DNA of 64,000 bases from Roseburia sp. 1XD42-69 (GTDB lineage: Bacteria > Bacillota > Clostridia > Lachnospirales > Lachnospiraceae), in contig NZ_RAZG01000002.1 in the NCBI RefSeq assembly GCF_003612565.1, positions 110,477 to 174,476 on the forward strand, given 5' to 3'. A model generated the notes under the pieces. That model had not been told where the DNA came from. It made no database searches and worked only from the letters and a program-made list of their open reading frames with translations. Below, one piece after another: positions 18,652 through 26,462 of the stretch (position 1 is the stretch's first letter; every line of letters starts with the position of its first letter). The position numbers and the translations under genes were made by a program.

Positions 18652-19494
18652 ATGGAGAAAAACATTTTAAAACGTGTGGCAAGTCTTGCACTTGCATTGG
18701 TGATGGTGCTTTCTGTATTGGTTGTAGTTGATCCAAAGGAAGTAAGCGCAGCAGGCGTAACCAAGAATGGTACTGGTAAATGGAGTGTCACAATTAGTGA
18801 TGATCAATGTTATGGTGGTGCTGGTTATGATGCCTATGGCAATTATATTTCTTATGGCACAGGGCAGGTGTATTGGATAAAATTTAAAGCAAAAGCAGAT
18901 GGATATGTAAGGTTTACAGCTTCGCCTGCTACTTCTTTAGATTCCTTTTCTGATGGAAAATGGGGATTGTATGATAATAAGAAAAAGCTTTTAAGTTATG
19001 AAGATACTTTTACTACATTAAAAGATGATTATAAGCAGACATATTACGGAATTAAAAAGAATAAAACATATTATTTTGGTGTTAAAGCTTATGTGGGAAC
19101 AAAAATTAATGCCAGTTTTACGAAGGTAAACGAGAAAAGTGGTTCCAAGAAATCCAAAGCAAAAACGATTGCTAGAAATCAAAAAGTTCAGGGTGTTATT
19201 ACAGCAAATTCTAAGGAAACAGATTGGTATAAGTTCAAGCTTAGCAAAAAGCAATATGTAAATCTTTCATTTGCGGCAAAAACTAACGGAGTACTTAAGT
19301 TTACTATTTATCAAGGTGGGAGAAGCATTGGTACGGTAAAACAGAACTATGAGTCATCTGAATCTTATTCAGATTATATTCGTAATGCTTACACTAAAGC
19401 AAAATTGAAAATACCAAAAGGAACAACTTATTATATAAAAGTGGAGAGAGAGGGTACAGGTTCTTCTGGCGGTTATACATTGAAATGGAAATAA
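18652..19494 (+). CDS. Secreted protein with two PPC-like beta domains (paralogue 1 of 4)
   Basis: A 280-residue lysine-rich secreted protein. A signal peptide spans about residues 1-33, with a VSA cleavage site. The mature part has two beta-sandwich-like halves, each resembling a bacterial pre-peptidase C-terminal (PPC) domain: the first around YWIKFKAKADGYVRFTA to YYFGVKAYVG, the second from DWYKFKLSKKQYVNLSF to the C-terminal GGYTLKWK. No enzyme domain, LPXTG motif or C-terminal helix is seen. It is the most AT-rich of the four paralogues and has its own promoter and terminator. AAAGGAAAGAGAG precedes the ATG. Its role is unknown. Confidence 0.8.
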   Translation: MEKNILKRVASLALALVMVLSVLVVVDPKEVSAAGVTKNGTGKWSVTISDDQCYGGAGYDAYGNYISYGTGQVYWIKFKAKADGYVRFTASPATSLDSFSDGKWGLYDNKKKLLSYEDTFTTLKDDYKQTYYGIKKNKTYYFGVKAYVGTKINASFTKVNEKSGSKKSKAKTIARNQKVQGVITANSKETDWYKFKLSKKQYVNLSFAAKTNGVLKFTIYQGGRSIGTVKQNYESSESYSDYIRNAYTKAKLKIPKGTTYYIKVEREGTGSSGGYTLKWK

Positions 19495-19513
19495 AATTAA
19501 ACTTACAATGAGG

Positions 19514-19536
19514 GAGCGGGCAATGCCCGCTCTTTT
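19514..19536 (+). terminator. Intrinsic terminator of paralogue 1
   Basis: A perfect 8-bp GC-rich stem GAGCGGGC / GCCCGCTC with a 3-base loop and TTTT, 20 bases after the stop. Confidence 0.92.
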
Positions 19537-19634
19537 CGATTGTTTGGCGCGATGAATCCTTAATTTTCGTTGTACTAAACCCAATATATGGTATATGAAA
19601 TTCATATTTCTTTCCTTCACAACAAGTTTTAGTC

Positions 19635-19663
19635 TTTACATCCCTTGGATAATCTTTTATAAT
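19635..19663 (+). promoter_or_regulatory. Sigma-A promoter of paralogues 2-4 and probably queA
   Basis: TTTACA at 19635-19640 and TATAAT at 19658-19663 with a 17-base spacer. No terminator is seen until after the PilZ gene at 23.7 kb, so one transcript may cover three paralogues, queA and the PilZ gene. Confidence 0.75.
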
Positions 19664-19700
19664 AAATATAGCAATGTTGCAGAGGATGGAGGAGAAGAGT

Positions 19701-20543
19701 ATGAATAAGGGGAAATTGTATTGCATGACAGGCATTTTTTGCCTGATTCTTATTTTTGGGGGAGTGCTTCCTTCCCGGAAGGTAAGAGCTTCCGAGAATT
19801 TTAACAGTAATCCAACGGTTACCATTCCAGAGGAAAAATCTTATTCGGTTACAGGGGCCTATACCTGGATAAAATATAAGGCTCCGGGCAACGGCTATAT
19901 CACGGTAAGGGCATCATCCATTTTACCGAAGAATACCGTTTCCTATACGGACAATACAGTTACCATTCAGGATCCGGCCACAGGGCAGCAGTCCACTCTT
20001 CCACGGGTGTATTCCCAGGGAAAATGGAGATTGTATAGTGCAAAGAAAAATACAGCTTTGTCTTCTGATGATATCTTTCGCACCGCCAGTTCTCAGTCTA
20101 TGGACACCACCCAGACCTATGGCGTCAAGAAAAATACCACCTATTATCTCAGGGTATCCTCCAACGGAAATCTTACTATAAAGTGCAAGTTTACCAAAGT
20201 CAGTGAAAACAGCGGGAGTCAAAAATCCAAGGCGAAATCTGTGAAAAAGAATAAGACAGTGAAGGGAATTATAGGGGCAGGGGAAAAAACTGCTGACTGG
20301 TACAAGATAAAGCTTCCGAAAAAACAGGTGCTGCATCTTTATTTTTCAGGTAAGACAAACGATAAAATAAAGCTTACATTTTCCGGAACTTATTTAAAGA
20401 CGGCAAAGAAGTATATTGTGAGAGGAAATACAAAAACTCAGCACACCTATACGACAGAACGGGCTCAGCCAGGAACTTATTATGTAAAAGTGGAGCGGAA
20501 TAACAGTAAATCTTCCGGGTACTACACCTTAAAGTGGAAGTAA
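19701..20543 (+). CDS. Secreted protein with two PPC-like beta domains (paralogue 2 of 4)
   Basis: A 280-residue secreted protein. I start it at ATG 19701 because GGAGGAG lies 6 bases upstream; an in-frame ATG at 19674 lacks a site. The signal peptide ends about residue 30 (VRA). Shared landmarks with the other copies are TWIKYKAPGNGYITV, YGVKKNTTYYLRV, the KSKAKSVKKNKTVKGI linker, DWYKIKLPKKQVLHLYF and the terminal SSGYYTLKWK. There is a longer insert after the first strand region than in paralogue 1. It carries no catalytic motif or anchor. Confidence 0.8.
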   Translation: MNKGKLYCMTGIFCLILIFGGVLPSRKVRASENFNSNPTVTIPEEKSYSVTGAYTWIKYKAPGNGYITVRASSILPKNTVSYTDNTVTIQDPATGQQSTLPRVYSQGKWRLYSAKKNTALSSDDIFRTASSQSMDTTQTYGVKKNTTYYLRVSSNGNLTIKCKFTKVSENSGSQKSKAKSVKKNKTVKGIIGAGEKTADWYKIKLPKKQVLHLYFSGKTNDKIKLTFSGTYLKTAKKYIVRGNTKTQHTYTTERAQPGTYYVKVERNNSKSSGYYTLKWK

Positions 20544-20567
20544 ATAGGGAAAAGAGGCACAGTATTT

Positions 20568-21413
20568 ATGAGAAAAGTAATGGTGAGAAATGAGAGAATG
20601 GGGAACAGGAGAGGGAAACTGAAAGTCTTTTTGGGGATGTTTGCCATGATGTTTATGGTCTTTGCGGGAAACCTTCCTGTGTCTGCTGCGGGAAGCAGGG
20701 ATTTTAACAAGACAAAAACGGTGAGCATTTCCGACTCGGAGGCCCATATGGTTTCCGGAAAATTCACCTGGATTAAATATAAGGCTCCGAAAAACGGTTA
20801 CATTACTGTTGCCGCAGAATTTGGTTCCAGAAAGTATAACAGGTCCGAGGGATACTGGCGGCTGTATGCGTCCAATAAAAAGACAGCGCTTTCAGAAAAG
20901 AATATTCCCTACAGCGTGGGCGTTTACAATACCGGGAGCAAACATGCGAGACAGAGCATATTTGGGGTGAAAAAGGGAACCACCTATTATTTAAGGGTAC
21001 AGGCGTACGACGGGGTCAGGATTTCCTGCAAGTTTAAAGAGGTAAAGGAAAAGTGCGGAAATAAGCGCAGCAAAGCTCCTGTCCTCAAGAAAAATAAGTC
21101 TGTCACCGGGTTGATTCTGCCCAAGGATAAGAACAAGGACTGGTACAAGATTCGGATAAAAAAGGCTCAGTATATCCAGCTTTTTTATGATATTAAATCT
21201 GACGGAAAATTTAAAATCAGTTTTTGTTCCATTATAGGAAGCAAGCTCCAAAGCGGAAAATTTGGTTATACCTCTTCCGCCAGAAGGCTCGTGATGAAAC
21301 AGCACAATTCTGTTACCAACAAGAACAGTAAAATTAATGCGGGGACCTATTATATTAAGGTGGAACCTGTGAACAAGTACAGCAGCGGATATTACAGGCT
21401 CAGATGGGAGTAA
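20568..21413 (+). CDS. Secreted protein with two PPC-like beta domains (paralogue 3 of 4)
   Basis: A 281-residue secreted protein with signal peptide ending near residue 41 (PVSA). It shares the family landmarks TWIKYKAPKNGYITVAAE, FGVKKGTTYYLRVQAY, DWYKIRIKKAQYIQLFY and the terminal SSGYYRLRWE. ATG 20568, 20580 and 20595 are in frame; a GAGG site best fits the first but spacing is long. It starts 24 bp after paralogue 2. The mature protein is strongly basic, which could favour binding to acidic wall polymers; that is inference. Confidence 0.8.
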   Translation: MRKVMVRNERMGNRRGKLKVFLGMFAMMFMVFAGNLPVSAAGSRDFNKTKTVSISDSEAHMVSGKFTWIKYKAPKNGYITVAAEFGSRKYNRSEGYWRLYASNKKTALSEKNIPYSVGVYNTGSKHARQSIFGVKKGTTYYLRVQAYDGVRISCKFKEVKEKCGNKRSKAPVLKKNKSVTGLILPKDKNKDWYKIRIKKAQYIQLFYDIKSDGKFKISFCSIIGSKLQSGKFGYTSSARRLVMKQHNSVTNKNSKINAGTYYIKVEPVNKYSSGYYRLRWE

Positions 21414-21434
21414 TCCGCAAAGGGAGGTTATTGC

Positions 21435-22292
21435 ATGGCATTTAGACGCAGCATTTTGGCAATGTTTATCCTTTGTCTGCTCTGTCTTTTTCCTTTGGAT
21501 GTAAAGGCGGGAGATGCAGATAAATCGGGAAATACAACCACAGGAAAGACCCAGGAGCAAAAGATTAAAGACAAGAGTTTTAACAAGCATAAAACCATAA
21601 CGATTCGGGAGGAGGAGACTTTTCAAAAGGCAAAGGAGTATATCTGGATTTCTTATCAGCCCAAATATGACGGTTACCTCACCATTCAAAATACAAATGT
21701 GGGGAATGTTCCCGCCAATGGCTATCTGGCCCTGTACAATAGGACGAAGTCCATTGTGCTCTCCTCAAAATCTATTTCCTACAGCGGAAAATACAGTTCC
21801 AACAAAAAAACGTCAGAGTATTGGACGAAAAATGTTTTTGGCCTGAAAAAAGGAGAGACATATTTTATACGGGTAAAGGCATTTACTCCTGTTACCCTGA
21901 AGAGTTCTTTTAAGAAAGTCACGGATAAGTCCGGGGCCTTACAGTCAAAGGCACTTAACATAAAGAAAAGTAAGACAAAAACTGGGTTGATTCCCGCAGG
22001 GGGAACTACCCCGGACTGGTATAAATTTACCTTGAAAAAGAACCAGAAAATACAACTGTATTACAATATCCATACGAAAGGAAGTTTTCAGATTTCCCTG
22101 TATTCCGGCCGCAGACGGCTTGCCGGCAAAGTGCTGTCCACCCAGGGGGCACAGAAGATGACCATTGCCCGTCAAAAGACCGATACAAAGGGAAAGAGAA
22201 CCACCCACCCTATGGAGAAGGGAACTTACTACATAAAAATAGAGCCGGTGAACAGCCTTAGTTCCGGTTATTATACCTTAATGTGGAAATAG
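21435..22292 (+). CDS. Secreted protein with two PPC-like beta domains (paralogue 4 of 4)
   Basis: A 285-residue secreted protein with a short signal peptide ending about residue 25 (VKA). Landmarks: YIWISYQPKYDGYLTIQN, FGLKKGETYFIRVKAF, the SKALNIKKSKTKTGLI linker, DWYKFTLKKNQKIQLYY and the terminal SSGYYTLMWK. A polar Asp/Lys/Thr-rich spacer follows the signal peptide. AAGGGAGG lies before the ATG, 21 bp after paralogue 3, and queA begins 9 bp after its stop. Confidence 0.8.
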   Translation: MAFRRSILAMFILCLLCLFPLDVKAGDADKSGNTTTGKTQEQKIKDKSFNKHKTITIREEETFQKAKEYIWISYQPKYDGYLTIQNTNVGNVPANGYLALYNRTKSIVLSSKSISYSGKYSSNKKTSEYWTKNVFGLKKGETYFIRVKAFTPVTLKSSFKKVTDKSGALQSKALNIKKSKTKTGLIPAGGTTPDWYKFTLKKNQKIQLYYNIHTKGSFQISLYSGRRRLAGKVLSTQGAQKMTIARQKTDTKGKRTTHPMEKGTYYIKIEPVNSLSSGYYTLMWK

Positions 22293-22301
22293 GTAAAAAA
22301 C

Positions 22302-23327
22302 ATGGATGTAAAAGATTTTTATTATGATTTGCCCCAGGAATTGATTGCCCAGGACCCCTTGGAGCACCGGGACAGTTCCAGACTTATGGTGCTGGGGAAA
22401 AAAGACGGTGCTGTAAAACATCGGTTTTTCCGGAACATTACAGAGTATTTAAGGCGGGGAGACTGCCTTGTCATTAACAACACTAAAGTGATTCCAGCCA
22501 GGTTGTATGGAATCAAAGAGGACACCGGGGCACAGATTGAAATTCTTCTTTTAAAGAGGAAGGAAAAGGATATCTGGGAGACTTTGGTAAAGCCGGGAAA
22601 AAAGGCAAAAATCGGTGCTAAAATTTCCTTTGGGGAGGGTTTGCTTTTTGGAGAAATTTTAGATGTGGTGGAGGAGGGAAACCGCCTGATTCAGTTTCAC
22701 TATGAAGGGATTTTTGAAGAGATTCTGGATAAGCTGGGACAGATGCCCCTGCCTCCCTATATCACCCATCCCCTGGAGGATAAAAGCAGATACCAGACAG
22801 TGTACGCCAAATACGACGGCTCTGCGGCAGCGCCAACTGCAGGGCTTCATTTTACGCCGGAACTCCTGGATAAAGTGAGGCAAATGGGAGTGGATGTGGC
22901 GGAGATAACCCTTCATGTAGGACTTGGGACATTCCGTCCGGTAAAAGAGAGGGATGTATTAAAGCATCACATGCACTCAGAATATTTTCAGATTGAGGAA
23001 CATGCGGCGGAGCTGATAAACAGGGCCAAGGCGGCGGGAAACAGAATTATTTCTGTGGGAACTACCAGCACAAGGACATTGGAGTCGGCGGCAGATTCCG
23101 AAGGCTTTATAAAAGCAAAGAGTGGTTTTACGGATATTTTTATCTATCCGGGATATGAGTTTAAGGTGATTGACGGACTGATTACCAACTTCCATCTGCC
23201 GGAATCCACTTTGGTGATGCTGGTGTCCGCCCTGGCGGGAAGAGAGCAGGTATTAAAAGCTTATAAGCTGGCAGTGGAAGAAAAATACCGCTTTTTTAGC
23301 TTCGGAGATGCCATGCTGATTATATAG
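22302..23327 (+). CDS. queA: S-adenosylmethionine:tRNA ribosyltransferase-isomerase QueA
   Basis: A 341-residue enzyme that transfers and isomerises the ribose of SAM onto 7-aminomethyl-7-deazaguanine in tRNA, forming epoxyqueuosine. Family segments are clear: [20 protein letters not shown] at the N-terminus, [13 protein letters not shown], the [10 protein letters not shown] loop, [11 protein letters not shown], and [10 protein letters not shown]. The ribosome binding site is weak, and the gene starts 9 bp after paralogue 4, suggesting translational or transcriptional coupling. No tgt is next to it, unlike many genomes. Confidence 0.97.
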   Translation: MDVKDFYYDLPQELIAQDPLEHRDSSRLMVLGKKDGAVKHRFFRNITEYLRRGDCLVINNTKVIPARLYGIKEDTGAQIEILLLKRKEKDIWETLVKPGKKAKIGAKISFGEGLLFGEILDVVEEGNRLIQFHYEGIFEEILDKLGQMPLPPYITHPLEDKSRYQTVYAKYDGSAAAPTAGLHFTPELLDKVRQMGVDVAEITLHVGLGTFRPVKERDVLKHHMHSEYFQIEEHAAELINRAKAAGNRIISVGTTSTRTLESAADSEGFIKAKSGFTDIFIYPGYEFKVIDGLITNFHLPESTLVMLVSALAGREQVLKAYKLAVEEKYRFFSFGDAMLII

Positions 23328-23374
23328 ACATACAACTAAAATTTAACCAAGAGACGGAAGAGAGGAAAATAATT

Positions 23375-23719
23375 ATGGATGAAAAGAGAAGGAATAAAAG
23401 GCTGGATTTGGAAGTCTCCGTGGAGATGGAAAGGCTGGATAAAGATGAAAATATTACTGCCATGAAATTTATCCATGTGGATGTGACCAATATATCACGT
23501 TCTGGAATCGGCTTTTTTTCTAATATAGAGTTGGTGCCAAATACCTTCTACAATTCCAAAATTCAGATATGGACAAAGGAGATTGTGAATGCGGTGATTA
23601 AAATTGCCCGGTGTGTTCCTGAAGAGGAGGGATTTAGCTGCGGAGGAGTCTTTATCGGACTGGCGGAAGCAGACGCCCTGAAAATTGATATCTATGAAAT
23701 GTATAGCGATAAGGAATAA
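23375..23719 (+). CDS. Stand-alone PilZ-domain protein (c-di-GMP receptor candidate)
   Basis: A 114-residue single PilZ domain. The basic N-terminal motif RRNKRLDLEVSV supplies the R...R c-di-GMP contacts, followed by the second motif NISRSGIGF (D/N-x-S-x-x-G). No other domain is attached, so it would act as an adaptor. Its partner is unknown; a PilZ-containing cellulose synthase lies 11 kb away. An AGAGAGG site precedes the ATG. It is the last gene before a terminator and follows queA by 47 bp. Confidence 0.88.
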   Translation: MDEKRRNKRLDLEVSVEMERLDKDENITAMKFIHVDVTNISRSGIGFFSNIELVPNTFYNSKIQIWTKEIVNAVIKIARCVPEEEGFSCGGVFIGLAEADALKIDIYEMYSDKE

Positions 23720-23724
23720 AAAAG

Positions 23725-23750
23725 CTGCCCCAGGGACGGGGCAGTTTTTT
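23725..23750. terminator. Bidirectional terminator between the PilZ gene and aroA
   Basis: A 7-bp stem CTGCCCC / GGGGCAG with a 6-base loop, A-rich upstream and six T downstream. It closes the PilZ transcript on the plus strand and can close aroA on the minus strand. Confidence 0.9.
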
Positions 23751-23822
23751 ATGTGCAGACCCACATAAGGAAATTTGTTGCAGGCGCAGCATGTGGGCGC
23801 AGGGCGAGTAGGGAGAAAATCT
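23751..23822 (-). repeat. Candidate repeated element between aroA and its terminator
   Basis: Read on the minus strand this stretch resembles 8698-8787 downstream of thrC: GCAGGAAAGA, CCCTACTCG, TGCG, AATTTCCT and TGCACATAAAAAA directly ahead of the terminator stem. See the thrC-side entry. Confidence 0.4.
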
Positions 23823-23841
23823 TTCCTGCCCGATTTCCTGT

Positions 23842-25119
23842 TTATTCCGCTAAATCGTACAAATCCTGATAAAAGGTGGGATAGGAGATATTGACGCACT
23901 CTCCGTTTTTCATGGTGCTGGGTCCATCTAAGGCAAGGGCGGCAACGGCGAAAGACATGGCAATCCGGTGGTCTAAGTAGCTGTCAAAGCCTGCACAGTG
24001 GAGAGGGGTGCCGCCTTCAATTATCATTCCGTCTTTTGTGGCGGTGACATTTGCCCCCATGCGTTTTAAATTAACCGTTACCGTGTCGATGCGGTTGGAT
24101 TCCTTTACTTTTAATTCCTCCGCATCCCTTATCACTGTGGTTCCCTTTGCAAAGGCGGCCATAACCGCCAGAATGGGAATTTCGTCAATAAGGGTGGGAA
24201 TCATATCCCCGGCGATTTCCGTCCCTTTAAGCTGGCTTGAGGATACGAAAAGGTCGCATACCGGTTCCCCGGATACGGTGCGCTCATTTTCTTTTTTTAT
24301 CTTTGCCCCCATGGCATAGGCGGCTTTTAAAATCCCATCCCTGGTGGGGTTTACTCCTACATTTTTAATGAGTATTTCCGAGTTTGGCAGCAAGAGCCCT
24401 GCCGCAATAAAATAGGCTGCGGAGGAAATATCCCCGGGAACCTGAATGTGCTGCCCCTGAAGTTTTGGATTTGGCAGAACCCCTGCGGTGGCATCCCCGG
24501 AAATCACTTTTGCCCCGAAGGCCCTTAACATTAATTCCGTGTGATTCCGGGATGGGGCGGGCTCTTTAATGGAAGTTCCTCCCTCGGCGTAGAGTCCGGC
24601 TAAGAGAATACAGGATTTTACCTGGGCGGAGGCCACGGGAGAGTCATACCGGATGCCCTTTAATGAGGAGGGGTGAAAGATCAGCGGTGCACAGTTGTTT
24701 CCTTTTTTGCTGGAAATATCGGCTCCCATTAAGGTGAGGGGGGAAATAATCCGTTTCATAGGGCGCTGTCTTATGGAGGCATCCCCGTCTAAGGTGGAGG
24801 AAAAGGGCTGGCCGGCTAAAATACCGGAAAGCAGCCGTGTGGTGGTTCCGCTGTTTCCCACGTCTAGGGGGGAGGAGGGCTTTTTTAAGCCGTGAAGTCC
24901 CTTTCCATGGACAATCACCTGGCTTTCATTGTTTTCAATTTCAATTCCCATCTTTTTGAAACAGGAGATGGTGGAGAGGCAGTCCGCCCCCTGTAAAAAG
25001 TTTGTGACTTCCGTTGTGCCTTGGGAGATTGCCCCAAACATAATTGCCCGGTGGGAAATGGATTTGTCCCCGGGGATGGCAATGGCGCCGTTTAGTTTTT
25101 TTGCTCGTTTCAGTTCCAT
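23842..25119 (-). CDS. aroA: 3-phosphoshikimate 1-carboxyvinyltransferase (EPSP synthase)
   Basis: A 425-residue enzyme joining shikimate 3-phosphate and PEP in the aromatic pathway. Motifs in order: GDKSISHRAIMFGA (shikimate/PEP site), DVGNSGTTTRLLSGILAG, the Arg segment RQRPMKRI, and late LKVKESNRI and DHRIAMSFA. The sequence pattern is closer to the class II (Gram-positive) form, which tends to tolerate glyphosate; that is a family-level inference. It lies 15 bp downstream of tyrA in a minus-strand operon. Confidence 0.97.
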   Translation of the reverse strand: MELKRAKKLNGAIAIPGDKSISHRAIMFGAISQGTTEVTNFLQGADCLSTISCFKKMGIEIENNESQVIVHGKGLHGLKKPSSPLDVGNSGTTTRLLSGILAGQPFSSTLDGDASIRQRPMKRIISPLTLMGADISSKKGNNCAPLIFHPSSLKGIRYDSPVASAQVKSCILLAGLYAEGGTSIKEPAPSRNHTELMLRAFGAKVISGDATAGVLPNPKLQGQHIQVPGDISSAAYFIAAGLLLPNSEILIKNVGVNPTRDGILKAAYAMGAKIKKENERTVSGEPVCDLFVSSSQLKGTEIAGDMIPTLIDEIPILAVMAAFAKGTTVIRDAEELKVKESNRIDTVTVNLKRMGANVTATKDGMIIEGGTPLHCAGFDSYLDHRIAMSFAVAALALDGPSTMKNGECVNISYPTFYQDLYDLAE

Positions 25120-25134
25120 GGAAAGTCCTTTCTT

Positions 25135-26232
25135 TTACCGCTCATAAACGGTGTAGTTGTATTTGCGCAAAAGTTTAATGGCATCGGAGTAGGAGGTTTC
25201 ATCGTACATTTCAATTTTTAATACCCCCTCCTCAAATTCCCGGTTGTGTATGATGCCTATGTTTTTTATGCTTAACTGATTCCTGGCCAGGATGGTGGAG
25301 ATTGTGGCAATTCCCCCGGCTTCGTCCGCCAAATCGCAGTACAGTTCATAGGCTGCCCCCGGGGAGCCTTTTGGGGCAAGAGCCAGGGAATCCCGGTAAT
25401 CTTTGGCACTTTGAAAAAATTCCCTAAGGCCCTGCCCGTCTCCGGCAGAAATCTTATCCCGAATATTGTTCAGATATATATGATATGTATCTATCATGGA
25501 CAATAGCATATCCCTGTTGGAAATGCAGATTTCCTCCCACATCACGGGGGAGGAAGATGCAATCCTTGTGATGTCCTTAAATCCCCCTGCGGCAATCCTT
25601 TTCATAATTTCCGCTTCATTGTCGGAATCCTTTACCAGATTTACCAGGGCATATGCCAGGACATGGGGCAGGTGGCTGATGGCCGCCGTGGATTTATCGT
25701 GTAAGCCATATCCCATGGTAAGGGGAATTGCACCTAAGGAGGAGATGAAGCTGCAGAATTCTTCCACCCGCTCTTTTGGGACAATTTCTGTGGGGGTTAT
25801 AATATAATAAGCATTTTCCAAAAGATAGGGGCTTGCGTGGCCCAAGCCCGTTTTTTCGGAGCCTGTCATGGGATGTCCGCCGATAAAACAGCGCTCCATG
25901 TCCAGTGACACAATTTCCCTGTGGATATCCCCCTTCACACTTCCCACATCCGTTAAAATGCAGCGGGGGTTTATTATATGTTTTAATTCTCTCAGATATT
26001 CCAGGTTCTGTTGTACAGGGGTACACAAAAAAATATAGTCGCAGTCAGAAAAATCCGAAAGGGAAGGATTTTTGCTGTTTTTTATCAGGCCTTCCTCAAA
26101 GGCTTTGGAAACGGTGGACGTATGTCCCGAACGTGCAATCATCTCAATTTCCGGATGGATTCTCTTTGTGGTCTTTGCAATGGAGCCTCCGATTAATCCC
26201 AAACCGATAAACCCCAGTTTCTGAATGGACAT
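25135..26232 (-). CDS. tyrA: Prephenate dehydrogenase with C-terminal ACT domain
   Basis: A 365-residue NAD(P)-dependent enzyme converting prephenate to 4-hydroxyphenylpyruvate for tyrosine synthesis. The Rossmann motif GFIGLGLIGGSIA begins the protein; the catalytic-domain signature FIGGHPMTGSEKTG follows near residue 120. The last 75 residues form an ACT domain (AGGIATISTILARNQLSI), a site for feedback by tyrosine or phenylalanine. I start at ATG 26232 because AGGAGG is 7 bases upstream; an ATG two codons earlier would touch the site. aroA follows in the same operon. Confidence 0.95.
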   Translation of the reverse strand: MSIQKLGFIGLGLIGGSIAKTTKRIHPEIEMIARSGHTSTVSKAFEEGLIKNSKNPSLSDFSDCDYIFLCTPVQQNLEYLRELKHIINPRCILTDVGSVKGDIHREIVSLDMERCFIGGHPMTGSEKTGLGHASPYLLENAYYIITPTEIVPKERVEEFCSFISSLGAIPLTMGYGLHDKSTAAISHLPHVLAYALVNLVKDSDNEAEIMKRIAAGGFKDITRIASSSPVMWEEICISNRDMLLSMIDTYHIYLNNIRDKISAGDGQGLREFFQSAKDYRDSLALAPKGSPGAAYELYCDLADEAGGIATISTILARNQLSIKNIGIIHNREFEEGVLKIEMYDETSYSDAIKLLRKYNYTVYER

Positions 26233-26462
26233 ATGCATGCCTCCTGAACTTTAATATAAAATTATGGCTGTATGACATAATTTTTCTATTAAATCTTAGG
26301 GGAAAACTGTGTGTAAGTCAATACTTCGGGGGAAAATGGAATTTTTCCGGAAAAAATATGTGCAAATTCAATAAAATAGTTGTAATATTTTTCTGAATTT
26401 AGTAAAATATAAACATAATAAATAGGACTAGTGTGTTTTGCACTGGATGGGAGGATTTGACA

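Noticed and set aside
20991..21689. 232-codon minus-strand frame opposite paralogues 3 and 4
   Set aside because: Antisense to two related coding sequences that share the same strand and domain pattern; no signals of its own.
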